DNA from: Fasciola hepatica
Taxonomy: Eukaryota > Platyhelminthes > Trematoda > Plagiorchiida > Fasciolidae
Direction of reading: 5' to 3'
Length of the DNA stretch: 64,000 nt
Assembly (NCBI GenBank): GCA_948099385.1
Contig: CANUEZ040000024.1
Span: 25,083,001 to 25,147,000 of the forward strand
The translations under genes and the position numbers were made by a program. The notes beneath the pieces are model-generated. The model was not told where the DNA came from and made no database searches. It was given only the letters and a program-made list of their open reading frames with translations. Shown here in pieces: positions 39,216-48,976 of the stretch (position 1 is the first letter of the stretch; each line of letters begins with the position of its first letter).

Positions 39216-39338
39216 CATTGGACCTTATGTGGTTCTTCGCCACTCCAAGTCTCCGGGTCTGACTGCCGGTGTAGTGGGCCTTCGTGGCTATGGGGTAAAT
39301 GCCCCTTCTACTACACTCATGGGTGAGCATGTAATAAA
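39216..39338 (+). mobile_element. SINE-1 3' fragment inside the chimeric insertion
   Basis: GGACCTTATGTGGTTCTTCG, GGGTCTGACTGCCGGTG, CCTTCGTGGCTATGGGG and ATGTAATAAAACAA match the 3' half of the SINE at 43723-44000. Mirror copy at 49995-50117. Confidence 0.75.
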
Positions 39339-39404
39339 ACAATTGGAATAGGGGTTCGCGCATCATGGGCCCTTTACTTACGTTATTCGCAACCGACTAG
39401 CCGT

Positions 39405-39545
39405 GCCGCGATAGCTCAGTTGATAGAGCATTTGCCTGGCAAACGGAGTGTCACCGGCTCGATTCCGGCTCGCGGCGTTGGACTTTTGGATGTGGAAAAT
39501 GCAAGTGGACTTTCCATTACATAGAAATATAACTATACATTATCT
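39405..39545 (+). mobile_element. SINE-2 copy with tRNA-Ala(GGC)-like head
   Basis: 39405-39477 folds like a tRNA: acceptor GCCGCGA/TCGCGGC (7 of 7), D stem GCTC/GAGC, loop CTGGCAA giving anticodon GGC (Ala), T stem CCGG/CCGG. The anticodon stem is weak, T54 is C and one T-stem pair is A-C, and the same body (TTGGACTTTTGGATGTGG) follows as in other SINE-2 copies. So this is a SINE head and probably not a working tRNA-Ala gene. Mirror copy at 49788-49928. Confidence 0.72.
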
Positions 39546-39639
39546 AGAAGAATTATATTTTATTGCTCCACTTGGCACAAAAAGAGCATTTTTTTGTATA
39601 AGTTGAGGACTTTCATCTCCATTATCATCGTACAGTGTT

Positions 39640-40155
39640 AAACACCAGGGTAAGCTCCACTGACCACTGCTTTCCTCGCCATGTTGCACACAGAAGTAGA
39701 AAGTATGAATATACAAGACGGACAGGGAGTGGACCTACACAGGTGAAGAAAGGAAAGAATGCCCTAGTAACCAACACACGGAATACAGTCTAACTGTACA
39801 AACGCACATCGACCAGTCATTCTGAATCGATAGAAAGTGACAACACGATCGCAACTGTTCATGGTTCGATCCCATATCCTTCAACGTCTCCGGCCAACTG
39901 GTTGATGGATCTTTTGGACCCCAACCACGAAGACAAGAAGCACCTACTTTTCCTAAGTCTACTGTACATTTTCTCATTCCTCGCTGCTACGTCATTTGTT
40001 GACCTCCATGTGGTCTCTTGCACTCCCTAGGAGGAACGGAGAACAGGACACGGTATGGCAGACGTGTTTGACATATGTAACACATGCCCCAACCAACGAA
40101 GTCTACGAAGTTGGATACGTTGTGACAAAACGTTCTCCGAATTAGTACCCAATGC
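39640..40155 (-). pseudogene. Chimeric RTE-1: C-terminal region and first 3' end
   Basis: MRKCTVDLGKVGASCLRGWG and WPETLKDMGSNHEQLRSCC (39977-39735) are identical to 49356-49598. The RTE-1 3' end (CAGTGTTAAACACCAGGG on plus) is at about 39632-39660, and flanking, non-RTE sequence starts below it. Confidence 0.8.
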
Positions 40156-41028
40156 TCAATTTCTGACCTCATCATTACTTACTCGGCTATTCCACCCAAC
40201 CTTAGCGATGCTACGTGAATATCGATGGTCGAAAACCTCAAGACGACGAATATCTACAGCACCCAGACTCCAAGTTCCGCAACCATACAACAAAACTGAA
40301 TGCACTGCGGCACAGTATACACGACCTTTCAACTTCAGTGAAATATCAGATCGACGCCAGAAGTGCTTCAGTCTAGCGTACACCGCTCGAGCCTTAAATA
40401 TACGCCTGAACACCTGTACTACAGTCCTCCCATCCGTCGCCACGCTGCTGCCGGGGTAGGTGAAGTAGTCGACAATTGACAGCACCTCCCCAATGAGCAT
40501 CAAGCTCGGAACCGTTGACTTCCAGTCTTGTAACATCACTTTGTACTTTGAAGGTGCGGAATACATGCCGAATGTAACTGCAGCTCTTGCGAGTCTATCT
40601 AGTGCACGTTGAGCAAGTTCCATGCATTCGAACTAGAAGACAACATCGTCCGCATAATCTAGGTCACATAACTTTCCACTATTTCTTAGTTCGACGCCCA
40701 CATCCGAAAGATTTCGCAATGCATTCCCCACTGTCTCGTCCATTACGAAGTTGAACAGGAATGGAGACATAAGACAACCTTGTCGAACATCACTGGTCAT
40801 TTCGAACCGACTGGATGGTTCACCGTAAACTCTTGCATGACCAGAAGTATGAGAATACAATGATCTCAGTAGGTTCACGAACTTCTGGGGCATACTTTTC
40901 GATGAAGAACACTTAAAAGCGCTGTTTATTCAACTGAATCGAAGGCGCCTTTCAGGTCTAAGGAAACCATTATTGTCGGTCGGCGGGTGTGTGTGACGCG
41001 TTTCAAGTAGTCGGCGAAGAGTAAAAAT
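40156..41028 (-). pseudogene. Chimeric RTE-1: reverse transcriptase part without the MITE
   Basis: MPQKFVNLLRSLYS, YGEPSSRFEMTSDVRQGCLM and LDYADDVVF (40893-40633) are identical to the copy at 48143-48403. MELAQRALDRLARAAVTFGM (40623 on) then reads without interruption through KARAVYARLKHFWRRSDISL to AAVHSVLLYGCGTWSLGAV and NHRY-type sequence. There is no MITE. The stretch 40030-40478 is clearly diverged from both long copies, while sequence on either side matches the copy at 48-50 kb. Confidence 0.85.
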
Positions 41029-41403
41029 CTGGCAATCATTATGTCTGGTGGAGAAATCGGCACATATGCGAACCGAACCATCTGCCTTCTCAACCACCAC
41101 AACTGGTGCGGTCCACGCGGAATAATTGACTCGTGTAAGTACTCTCGCTGTATGCATTCTTTCGAGTTCCTGATCTATTGATTTCAAAGCGGTGTATGGA
41201 ACAGGCCGTTCTGAACGAAAGACTGGTTTAGACCCGGGTTTCAGATAAAGGATCGCTTTAGCCTTAATGCACAACCCCAAGCCTGGTTGGAATATTTCGG
41301 CGTGCCTCTCCTGAATATCCTCAACTGTCGGTGTTTTGGTAATGTTTGCGACAAATGGAACTGAAAGGTACATCCCATAACTGAAGCTTAAGTATCCAGT
41401 CAA
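41029..41403 (-). pseudogene. Gypsy-2 reverse transcriptase, N-terminal part
   Basis: HAEIFQPGLGLCIKAKAILY, YTALKSIDQELERMHTARVL, SAWTAPVVVVEKADGSVRIC, ADFSTRHNDC, the fingers of a Ty3/Gypsy reverse transcriptase. Immediately after NDC the sequence changes to RTE-1 (QIFT-RRLLETRHTHPPTDN). This marks the insertion point at about 41028. Confidence 0.85.
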
Positions 41404-41733
41404 TGCCGAGAAGATTTAAATTATTAGAGGCTGATATATAACAAATGCCATCACCACAGTGATCACGAAAATGTAACTCACATTTTAGTTCTCCCAGGAA
41501 TGGTATTTGTTGACTCGTGGCATTCTGACCAACCCGGTTTGTGGCATTGCATGGGGGCTCATCAAGAACAACCCAAGTTGAGCGTGAAATGATTGTTGTG
41601 TCCGGTTGCAGGGTTACTGAATGGCTATTCACAGTTAATGTCATGTATTTCCGCATTCGGTCGAGTGAAGGGCTCGTGGCTACGAATGCGGCGTTCGACT
41701 GGTGCCTGGTGTTACGAAATGCACCGAAGTTAT
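41321..41733 (-). pseudogene. Gypsy-2 protease region
   Basis: Reads MRKYMTLTVNSHSVTLQPDT, TIISRSTWVVLDEPP, LGELKCELHF and NNLNLLGIDWILKLQLWD. The blocks fit a retropepsin, but the active-site D-T/S-G is damaged: residues appear to be missing between LQ and TIISRS. It precedes the reverse transcriptase in an overlapping frame. Confidence 0.7.
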
Positions 41734-42687
41734 TTACAAGTCTTCTGTTTTGTGAGCTTCCACAAAATCCTTCTCTGTGCCCCATACGTCCACACTCCTG
41801 ATAAAAATGTATCCTGTAACGACAAAATCGAACAAAATGCCATTCCCCACGGTTCCAGCAGACAGAGGGCGGTCATTGGAATGATGTCGTTGCACGCATT
41901 TCGCGAGGTTGTGAGGCTGTTTCCAGTTATTTTTTTCTACAATAGTATTTTCAGTAGACGGTGATACGTGCTGGATCATTGTGGAATCTTGTTTTAAGTT
42001 CATGAGTCTGATACATTCAGCAGTTAGATCTTGCACGGACCGTTTTTCTGAAGAGTCCAGCTTTGTCAGCAGCGTCGTACGAAGTTCGGCATCATCTGGA
42101 GATATCAATCCAGCGACGAAAATCGGTAATTGGAATTGATCATCTGTAATTTCTTTAAGTTTAAAACGTTTACATTCTTTGTTGACCCGATCAGAGTAAC
42201 ATTCTATTTCTTCGGCTGAGTTTCTGGCTATTTTGGAACAGTTGTGTCGTGTATTGAACAATGACGATCTTTCGCCAAAGACTGCGCTCAGCTTAAACAC
42301 TGTTTCCTTTGGCGGATGATCTCAAGGATGGTGTGGCAGAATGTAATTGCAATACTGAATGTGTTCTGTAGGTCCCAGCTTCTGCATAAGTAAACGCACT
42401 TTCAATTGTTCGTCCAAAGACGCACCGTCAACCAAAAAAACGTCTTCGTATCGTCTGTACCACGAAGTGAAAACAACCCCATTTTCTGCGTCGTGAACAA
42501 ATTTGTGAATGCTGGCAGCGAGTGATACCTTTAGTTCTGTTACAGACGATTGATCATTGCTTGTGACATTACCAGAACCAAAGTGTACTGTTAATATATC
42601 TATCATCTTCGTCTGTTGCTGTTGTTGTTCCAAAATTGTCCTTTGCTGTTGCTGTAACATTTTGATAAGTTCAGATTGATCTGCCAT
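41734..42687 (-). pseudogene. Gypsy-2 gag
   Basis: ATG at 42687 opens MADQSELIKMLQQQQRTILE, a Gln-rich coiled N-terminus typical of this group, then FTSWYRRYEDVFLVDGASLD and EQLKVRLLMQKLGPTEHIQY. A TGA at 42322-42324 interrupts the frame, which then continues with DHPPKETVFKLSAVFGERSS and FNTRHNCSKIARNSAEEIEC. The zinc-knuckle region is degenerate. Capsid protein of the element. Confidence 0.78.
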
Positions 42688-42709
42688 TTCCCGTCGCCAA
42701 TAACTGTTA

Positions 42710-42938
42710 TGACTCAACTGTTAGGAGACACAGAACAACCGATCACTGAGTGGGTCCTTTTATGTATGAACATAAACGTGACAAGCATATCCAACAAAAT
42801 TGATCGATAAAAGGAAATCGATACGAAAATGAGCGATTGCGGCTTGGCGAATAATCGGACAGTACAAACACTGTTTCGTGTGAGTGCACGCGCCTGTGTG
42901 TGTATGTATGCGCATAGCATCAGCTGACGGTCCGTTCA
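42710..42938 (-). repeat. Gypsy-2 5' LTR, about 229 bp
   Basis: Starts TGACTCAACTG and ends GTCCGTTCA on plus (TG...CA). On the minus strand it is followed by TTGGCGACGGG, a plausible primer-binding site, and the gag ATG at 42687. The outer end is set by where RTE-2 resumes. Only 67 bases have a partner LTR, so the outer boundary is inferred. Confidence 0.7.
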
Positions 42939-43708
42939 ATTAGCAACACTCGCGAATGGTAGACGCGTGAGAATCAAGCCGGTTTCGAACCCGATCACAC
43001 CTTTATCCCACGACTAATTTTAGGGCACGGGCACACTTCCTGTGGACTTTCAATAAGTGTGTTCCTTAATCTGAAAGCGGCGTTCGACTACATCGATCAC
43101 ACAGTTCTCCATCATTTATTCCCACCAAAGAGTGTACCAGGGAAATTCATTTCTTTTCCAAGAATTATATGCGAAAAACCGAAGCCAAGTTTGTGCCTGT
43201 GACGATCCTTCACTCGAGTTCACTACGAGAATGGCTGTGCATCAGAGTTGCCTCCTGTCGCCTTCCTTTTAAGCTTTGTCACAGAGATGATTCTGGAAAG
43301 TCTTATCCTTGTGAGAATAGCGGTATCAATCTGTGCTCGGTTAAACTGTTTGACACATGGAGGATCCAGATAAGCTGCATGCTTTTCTGAATAGCCTGAA
43401 AGACAACGATGTGGCGGTGTTTGGCAAGCGTTTTACACTTTTGAAGTGTAAAATGCTGCTGCAGTATTGGGTTGACCCTACAAAAACTCATCTTGGCAGG
43501 CGTAGCTTCACCTGGAGTAAAAAAGTGTAGTTAAATTAGAAGCTAAACCTCACCAAGTGGTCGGAAATCGGATGGAATACCATCTTGTATACAGAAGGCA
43601 CACTTGAATTTAGCCAACTTGAACCACTGGTTGCACTGGTGTGACATTCGACCGTCTGTCAAGTGTCAATAATGAGCTGTCACAGTTAAATTCGTCAATT
43701 TATACGGC
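42939..43708 (+). pseudogene. RTE-2 LINE, 3' piece (after Gypsy-2)
   Basis: Resumes with TRENQAGFEPDHTFIPRLIL, SVFLNLKAAFDYIDHTVLHH, VPGKFISFSKNYMRKTEAKF, LREWLCIRVASCRLPF (SGVRQGCPLSPF expected), CENSGINLCS, DPDKLHAFLNSLKDNDVAVF and SLCIQKAHLNLANL-like sequence, the second half of an RTE reverse transcriptase, following on from the blocks at 35690-36256. The YADD box falls at a frameshift near 43340 and was not read cleanly. It ends at the target site of the SINE at 43723. Confidence 0.82.
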
Positions 43709-43722
43709 TCAAAAAATGCTGC

Positions 43723-44000
43723 CGCGAGTAGACCGGTAGTTGTCGAGTGGTTTAGAGTGTTTGATTATCACTTCGGAGGTCGGAGGTTAGAATTCCCGTC
43801 ATCACCGGTTGCTTTGGTGGTAGACAGTAATCCACTGTCGTCCGGCTCCTTACCACACCCGACTTATGGGGACCTTATGTGGTTCTCTGCCGCTTCAAGT
43901 CTCAGGGTCTGGTTGCCGGTTATACTTAATAGCGCAGTGGGCCTTCGTGGCTATAGATATATACCATTTCTATGGCACTCACGCGCAACCATGTAATAAA
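43723..44000 (+). mobile_element. SINE-1 full copy with target duplication
   Basis: 278 bp: tRNA-like head (GAGTGGTTTAGAGTGTTTGA, B-box-like GGTTAGAATTCCC), body and ATGTAATAAA end. Flanked by TCAAAAAATGCTGC (43709-43722) and TCAAAAAAGCTGC (44001-44013), target duplications that differ by one base. This fixes the element's ends. Inserted at the RTE-2 3' region. Confidence 0.88.
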
Positions 44001-44013
44001 TCAAAAAAGCTGC

Positions 44014-45584
44014 TAGGAAAACATTTCATTAACTAGTCATTTTCCGTGAGAGGCGATAGACCAGCGTCAGGTTCAGTGAGTTTCACGGGTGCAACCGGAC
44101 GACCGCGTGTCCGTTTGTACGTTGACACAGGAAAGTAAGTCAGTATCTCCGGTATTAAATCCTTACGGAGAATGCACCTGGTACATAAATCACCTCAGAA
44201 TCCGTGGTAGGCCTCTGAGAACATTTCGGCGACCTGAGGACGAGCCTCATGGTTGATCCATGATAATCCAAGGACGAGGCGAGTGGTGGCCCACTATACT
44301 CGTTCTAGCTTGGCACCTTGGGCGGCCTTACAGGAAGTAGCAGGATGACCACATTCCAATCGTAGGCATATATTCGGAGCATACAGCACCTTGAAAACGT
44401 AAACAGATAGTTGCCCAAAAGACGGACGTATCGCTTTGAGCGTAAGCCAAACTGAGTTACGGTGTTATTCGTTTTGCTTTTCGTCTTCAGAGTCGAGGTC
44501 GATGGCACGCTAAGACCTTCCTCACAAGTTGACGTGCGGATGCATGTCCCGCGTAGATTCTAGGATATCGTTCTCCAACCTTCCCACACTCATTGATTCA
44601 CCAGACTGCACATCACATTTTCAGTTTGTTCGTGTAAATGATGCAACGTGTGTATACAAACCAAGAAAACCAGTGGCCCTAAAAGGACCTTTGCGAAACT
44701 TCATTGGGAGTTATGAATACATGCGATAGAGGCAGATCGAATCTCGCAGAAAACGTTCTCAATCAACACATGGAGTCCAAAAATGGTTCCAAAATAGTCC
44801 CAAATTGATGCAGATTGAAACAACCCTGTGAACTTTTGGGGACCGTTGGTGAACACATCAGGAGTGCATCCAAGCAGAAAACTCATATGGGCAAACGCTA
44901 GACGTGTGATGGGTAGTTCCGTTGAAAACGACGGGCATCGCTAGTGGGGTCCATTAGGGCCCCGGATGGGCTCAGCTCTTCGCAAGATTTTCCTCTGTAA
45001 ATGGATGTCCCTTTTCTACTTTTCATCTGCCCTATTCTTGTTAGATAATTTCCTACTCTGTCCTAGTACCGCCACCCCTATATAAAGTGGCCCAACACTC
45101 TACCAATAAGTTTAAACGAAATTCACCAATAACGATAAATATGGTGGATTTATCAAGAACATTAGCTTTTTACTAACCTTAACTTAACTAAAATCATATT
45201 ACTAGGAAGTGCATGTTCGAACTACTCGGAAAGTTTCATGAGGGCCATGTAGATTTTACAAACAAATGCACTGCCAACGCCAGTCCATTTGTCCAGCATT
45301 AACCAAATTCAGCGAAGCGTAGTGCTGGGCGAGGTGCTACTTGTGTAGCTGCACATATCCATTATTTCTGAATTTCAGTAACTCATACTAAATTTTCATC
45401 TCGAGAAGTCAACTTTTTCAGTAATATCAATTTTCGTCTAAGAAAAGAACACGATTTGTAAACATCCTCCGAAACTGTGACACGATCCACGTATTCTCGA
45501 TGCCGAGTATTCCTATAAACTATAGCATTTCATAGAAAAGTAAAAATATACTTCTGTTTTAAACCTTGCAGGCTAAAGTCCCTT
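44014..45584. other. No supported gene
   Basis: Non-coding with short motif-free frames. TATATAAAG occurs at about 45080 but nothing transcribed can be tied to it. Confidence 0.4.
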
Positions 45585-46560
45585 GTCTTCTGTCCCCAAC
45601 CAACCCTCTGCCTTCTCTATCCACTTATAATGCTCCCACTTACAACACGGCCGATACTCGCAACGGTTCATTGTCAAATAGTGTCGGGAATAATCCTCTG
45701 TCTGGTAACTCACATTTTCTCAAGCCTCGTCAGCTTCTGATTCTCGGCTCCCTCAACGTGCATACACTCATGCAGGCCGGTCATCCGGCGTGCCTAGCGC
45801 TCAAAATAGACTCTCTGAAGATTGATTCTTGCTGTGTAAATGAAACGCGTATCCGGGATTCGAGCAGTGTGATTCAACTAATTGCTTTTGGTATCTCATC
45901 AAAGTATTTACTGCGCACTTCAGGAGATGAAGTAGCTAGAGCTGTAGGTCAAAGTGGTGTAGGAATAGTCTTGACTGACAAGGCTGAGGCTGCCCTTCTA
46001 GACTGGATCCCTGTTAACGGTCGTTTGTGTGCTTTAAGACTCCAGGGGTCAGTCGGTCTTCGAAAGGATCTGTGCGTTAAGCAAACTTTGTTTGTGATCT
46101 CGGCGTACGCCGCAACAGATTGCAGCTCTGACATGCAGAAGGATGAGTTCTACGATGAACTGCCACCCTCGTTCGAAGGAATAAAGGCTTTGACTTTGTA
46201 GTGTTGGCAGGTAATTTTAATGCACAAGTTGGCAAACTTAGTGGGTCAGAAGATTTTTTAGATGGTTGTTGTGCTTTACCCGCTCAACGCACAGATAACG
46301 TGGGTAGGGTTCTCCCGTTTTGTGTAGACAATCAGTTATTCTTGTCTAGTACAAATTTCTAACGCAGTTCACGTCGCACAACAAAATAGCGCTCTAACTC
46401 TACAGGCACTCTAAGCCAGATCGATCATATCGCTGTAATCTACCTGTGGAGCAGTTCTGTTCTGAACTGTAGATCTTACTGGTCGACGTACGTGGAGTCG
46501 GATCATGCATTATTTTTAATGTGGTTATCTCTCCATCTCTATGGTCATCGTCGCAAACCG
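45585..46560 (+). pseudogene. RTE-1 copy B: endonuclease domain
   Basis: LGSLNVHTLMQAGHPACLAL, CCVNETRIRDSSSVIQL, SGVGIVLTDKAEAALLDWIP and ISAYAATDCSSD up to a stop at 46199-46201 (ALTL). The block VLAGNFNAQVG follows in a shifted frame, as in copy A, and ESDHAL at about 46498. The shared frameshift means the lesion predates the copying. Confidence 0.85.
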
Positions 46561-46566
46561 CAAACC

Positions 46567-46569
<3 letters not shown>

Positions 46570-46628
<59 letters not shown>

Positions 46629-47061
46629 ACACCCGCCTGATTCCAGACCGTGTGCCAAACAAAACATGGTACAATCGGGGAAGAAGGGGTGGATAGTCCG
46701 AGTCCATGATTTGCTTATGGGCGCAATACTGCCAGATTGCCCAAGCCGAAGCAGGTGGTTTTCTTAGGCGTTCACAACCGGGGCCTTTAGCTATCCAAAG
46801 CTCAACCCGCAAGGCAGCGGGACGAAACGTGAGGTCCGTAACCCATTGGGGGCCGGTGATTGAATGCTTAGTTCATACGCCCTTCGGATAACGTCAAACA
46901 TCCTGAGTGCCCAGTGCGTCCCTCTGCCACAGATGCCGGTAAGCATACCGTTGTACGCCTCATGCGCCACCCGTGGTTGGTTTGGAATTAGGGTTTAGTC
47001 ATTTCCCCTAGACTGACTATTAGTCAGCCCGGTGGAAAGCGCCGGGAATTTGCGGTGCACG
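46570..47061 (-). mobile_element. Retroposon-like insert with (TA)n tail in RTE-1 copy B
   Basis: GCAAACCCGG occurs at 46560-46569 and again at 47062-47071; copy A has it once. The 492-bp insert begins (on plus) with 56 bases of (AT)n, 46570-46625, so read on the minus strand it has a 3' (TA)n tail. No open frame or tRNA-like head was recognised. Size, tail and 10-bp target duplication fit a SINE-like or truncated LINE retroposon. Confidence 0.78.
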
Positions 47062-47171
47062 GCAAACCCGGTTTGCCGTGCAACGTTTGAGTGATTCAGA
47101 AGTTCGCACCAGTTATGAACAAAAATTAGCACGGGACAGAATCTACGAAGAACAGCAATACAGATGAGCAT

Positions 47172-48674
47172 TTGGCCCATACCAAACAGGCGACGCACGC
47201 GGCAGCAGGTTTCGCCTATGGTCCTAGATCTGATGTTCATCAAATACACTCGATTTCACAACAGTCGTTGAGTCTAATGGAGCAAAAGCGCCAGCTCTCG
47301 AACTGTACAGGGATGAATAAGATACAAAGACATACAAAAGCAAGTTACGAAATGCCTTAAAAAGGATGGCGAAAATTGGTGGGTTAAGGTAGCCGAAAAA
47401 ATGGAAATAGCAGCTGCCTCAGATAACAGTCAAAGACTGTTTCAACTCCTTCGCGACACCGGTGGACGGCGAACCCCGGTCGATGAATAGATACGTAATG
47501 GAACCGGAGAGCCCATTCATGGTAAAGAACAAAATGCTCGACCGCTGGGCCGAATATATCAAGCAGTTCACCTGGCCGCGCGTTAATGTAACTACTCCGA
47601 CGTCAACAACTGCGATTCCTTGGGTGGCATTAGTTGAACCCCCATCGGAAGTGGAAGTGGAGTCATGTATTCGATTACTAAAGCGTGGGAAAGCGACCGG
47701 TCCCGATGAACTTCACCCAGTTCTTTTCAAACTGGGTGGAAACACTTTGATAAAATCATCCACCACCTTGTTCCTCAACATTTGGAACGAGAAGTGTATT
47801 CCGTTGATATGGATCGAGTCACTGACTGCACCCATTTTCAAGATGGAAATACGCAATGAATTTAGTGACCATCGTTGTGTCAGCTTAATTTCGATAGTCA
47901 CCAAGACATTAGCCTCGATTTAGCTGAACCGCCTTACACCCGCTCGCGAGCGGAACATTCACGAACGACAGGATGGATTCCGACCAGGTCGAGGATGCAT
48001 CGACCAAATTTTTACCCCTCGCCAACTACTCGAAACGCGTCACACACACCCGCCGACCGACAATAATGGTTTCCTTAGACCTGAAAGGCGCCTTCGATTC
48101 AGTTGAATAAACAGCGCTTTTAAGTGTTCTTCATCGAAAAGTATGCCCCAGAAGTTCGTGAACCTACTGAGATCATTGTATTCTCATACTTCTGGTCATG
48201 CAAGAGTTTACGGTGAACCATCCAGTCGGTTCGAAATGACCAGTGATGTTCGACAAGGTTGTCTTATGTCTCCATTCCTGTTCAACTTCGTAATGGACGA
48301 GACAGTGGGGAATGCATTGCGAAATCTTTCGGATGTGGGCGTCGAACTAAGAAATAGTGGAAAGTTATGTGACCTAGATTATGCGGACGATGTTGTCTTC
48401 TAGTTCGAATGCATGGAACTTGCTCAACGTGCACTAGATAGACTCGCAAGAGCTGCAGTTACATTCGGCATGTATTCCGCACCTTCAAAGTACAAAGTGA
48501 TGTTACAAGACTGGAAGTCAACGGTTCCGAGCTTGATGCTCATTGGGGAGGTGCTGGCAATTGTCGACCACTTCAGTTACCTCGACAGCAGCATGACGAT
48601 GGATAGGAGCACAGTAGTAGAGATATGCACGCGCATATCCAAAGCCCGAGCGGTGTACACTGGACTGAAGCACT
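47172..48674 (+). pseudogene. RTE-1 copy B: reverse transcriptase
   Basis: SLMEQKRQLSNC, WAEYIKQFTWPRVNVTTPTS, LLKRGKATGPDELHPVLFKL, APIFKMEIRNEFSDHRC, DLDLRPGRGC-type sequence, the lesion at FLDLKGAFDSVE (about 48075-48115), MPQKFVNLLRSLYS, VRQGCLMSPFLFNFVMDETV, LDYADDVVF (48375-48401) then stop, and MELAQRALDRLARAAVTFGM to KARAVYTGLKHC, where the MITE cuts in. The stops and the YADD-adjacent stop are shared with copy A. Confidence 0.86.
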
Positions 48675-48976
48675 GTTAGGATGTTAAAACGAAAGAAACT
48701 TCTTTTTAGGCAAGTCATGATTCAACTTGGGCGTCCTGCTAGATTCAAGCCCTGTTGGGTCGATTAAGTTGATAGAAATATTTTGCCGGATTGACTATTG
48801 ATCCGCTGACCCATTTTGCGTCGGACTGTAGATGAATGCTCGATTTGCAAAACGGGTTACGTCATGAGTCGTCCGATAGTTTATTGACCATTGATTATTC
48901 GATCCGGCCTGATACCCTCGAGTTGAATTATTGGCTTGCCTAAAAAGTATTTTTTTTTTTGTTTTACCATCCTAAC
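48675..48976. mobile_element. 302-bp MITE, GTTAGGATG family, in RTE-1 copy B
   Basis: Starts GTTAGGATGTTAAAAC and ends CATCCTAAC, flanked by AAGCACT on both sides (48668-48674 and 48977-48983), the reverse complement of the duplication at copy A. Sequence is nearly identical to 10217-10513. The length differs slightly, mainly in a poly-T/A run. Confidence 0.88.

Larger units (their letters stand above)
38640..41028 (-). mobile_element. Chimeric RTE-1 insertion carrying flanking DNA
   Basis: Inserted in the Gypsy-2 reverse transcriptase. On the minus strand, in order: 5'-truncated RTE-1 (41028 to about 39640), about 950 bp of CR1/SINE sequence (39640-38685), then a second RTE-1 3' end (38684-38640) with a (GAT)n-like tail. 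Gypsy sequence before and after shares ATAATGATTGC and ATAATGGTTGC, an 11-base target duplication with one mismatch (part may belong to the tail). 38685-40030 pairs base for base in inverted orientation with 49303-50648 (coordinates sum to 89333), and about 40480-41028 pairs with 48008-48556 (sum 89036). So the unit derives from the RTE-1 copy at 45.6-49.7 kb or a sister locus, including its downstream flank. Confidence 0.82.
36257..42938 (-). mobile_element. Gypsy-2: Ty3/Gypsy LTR retrotransposon inserted in RTE-2
   Basis: On the minus strand: LTR (42938-42710), gag (from 42687), protease (about 41700-41560), reverse transcriptase (41403-41029, interrupted, then 38610-38114), RNase H (to about 37630), integrase (37630-36330) and a truncated LTR (36323-36257). 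The Gag, the RT blocks PTPDDLF and YMDDIV and the integrase resemble the K02A2.6-type Gypsy elements of invertebrates. It splits RTE-2 and is itself split by an RTE-1-derived insertion (38640-41028). ATTAGTAAA before and ATTAGCAAC after may be a mutated target duplication, but 9 bases is long for Gypsy, so this is unsure. Nonsense codons, frameshifts and a mutated integrase Asp make it inactive. Confidence 0.85.

Noticed and set aside
39405..39477. Functional tRNA-Ala(GGC) gene
   Set aside because: Weak anticodon stem, mutated T54 and T stem, and the same SINE body follows in all copies; also present as an exact mirror in duplicated DNA.
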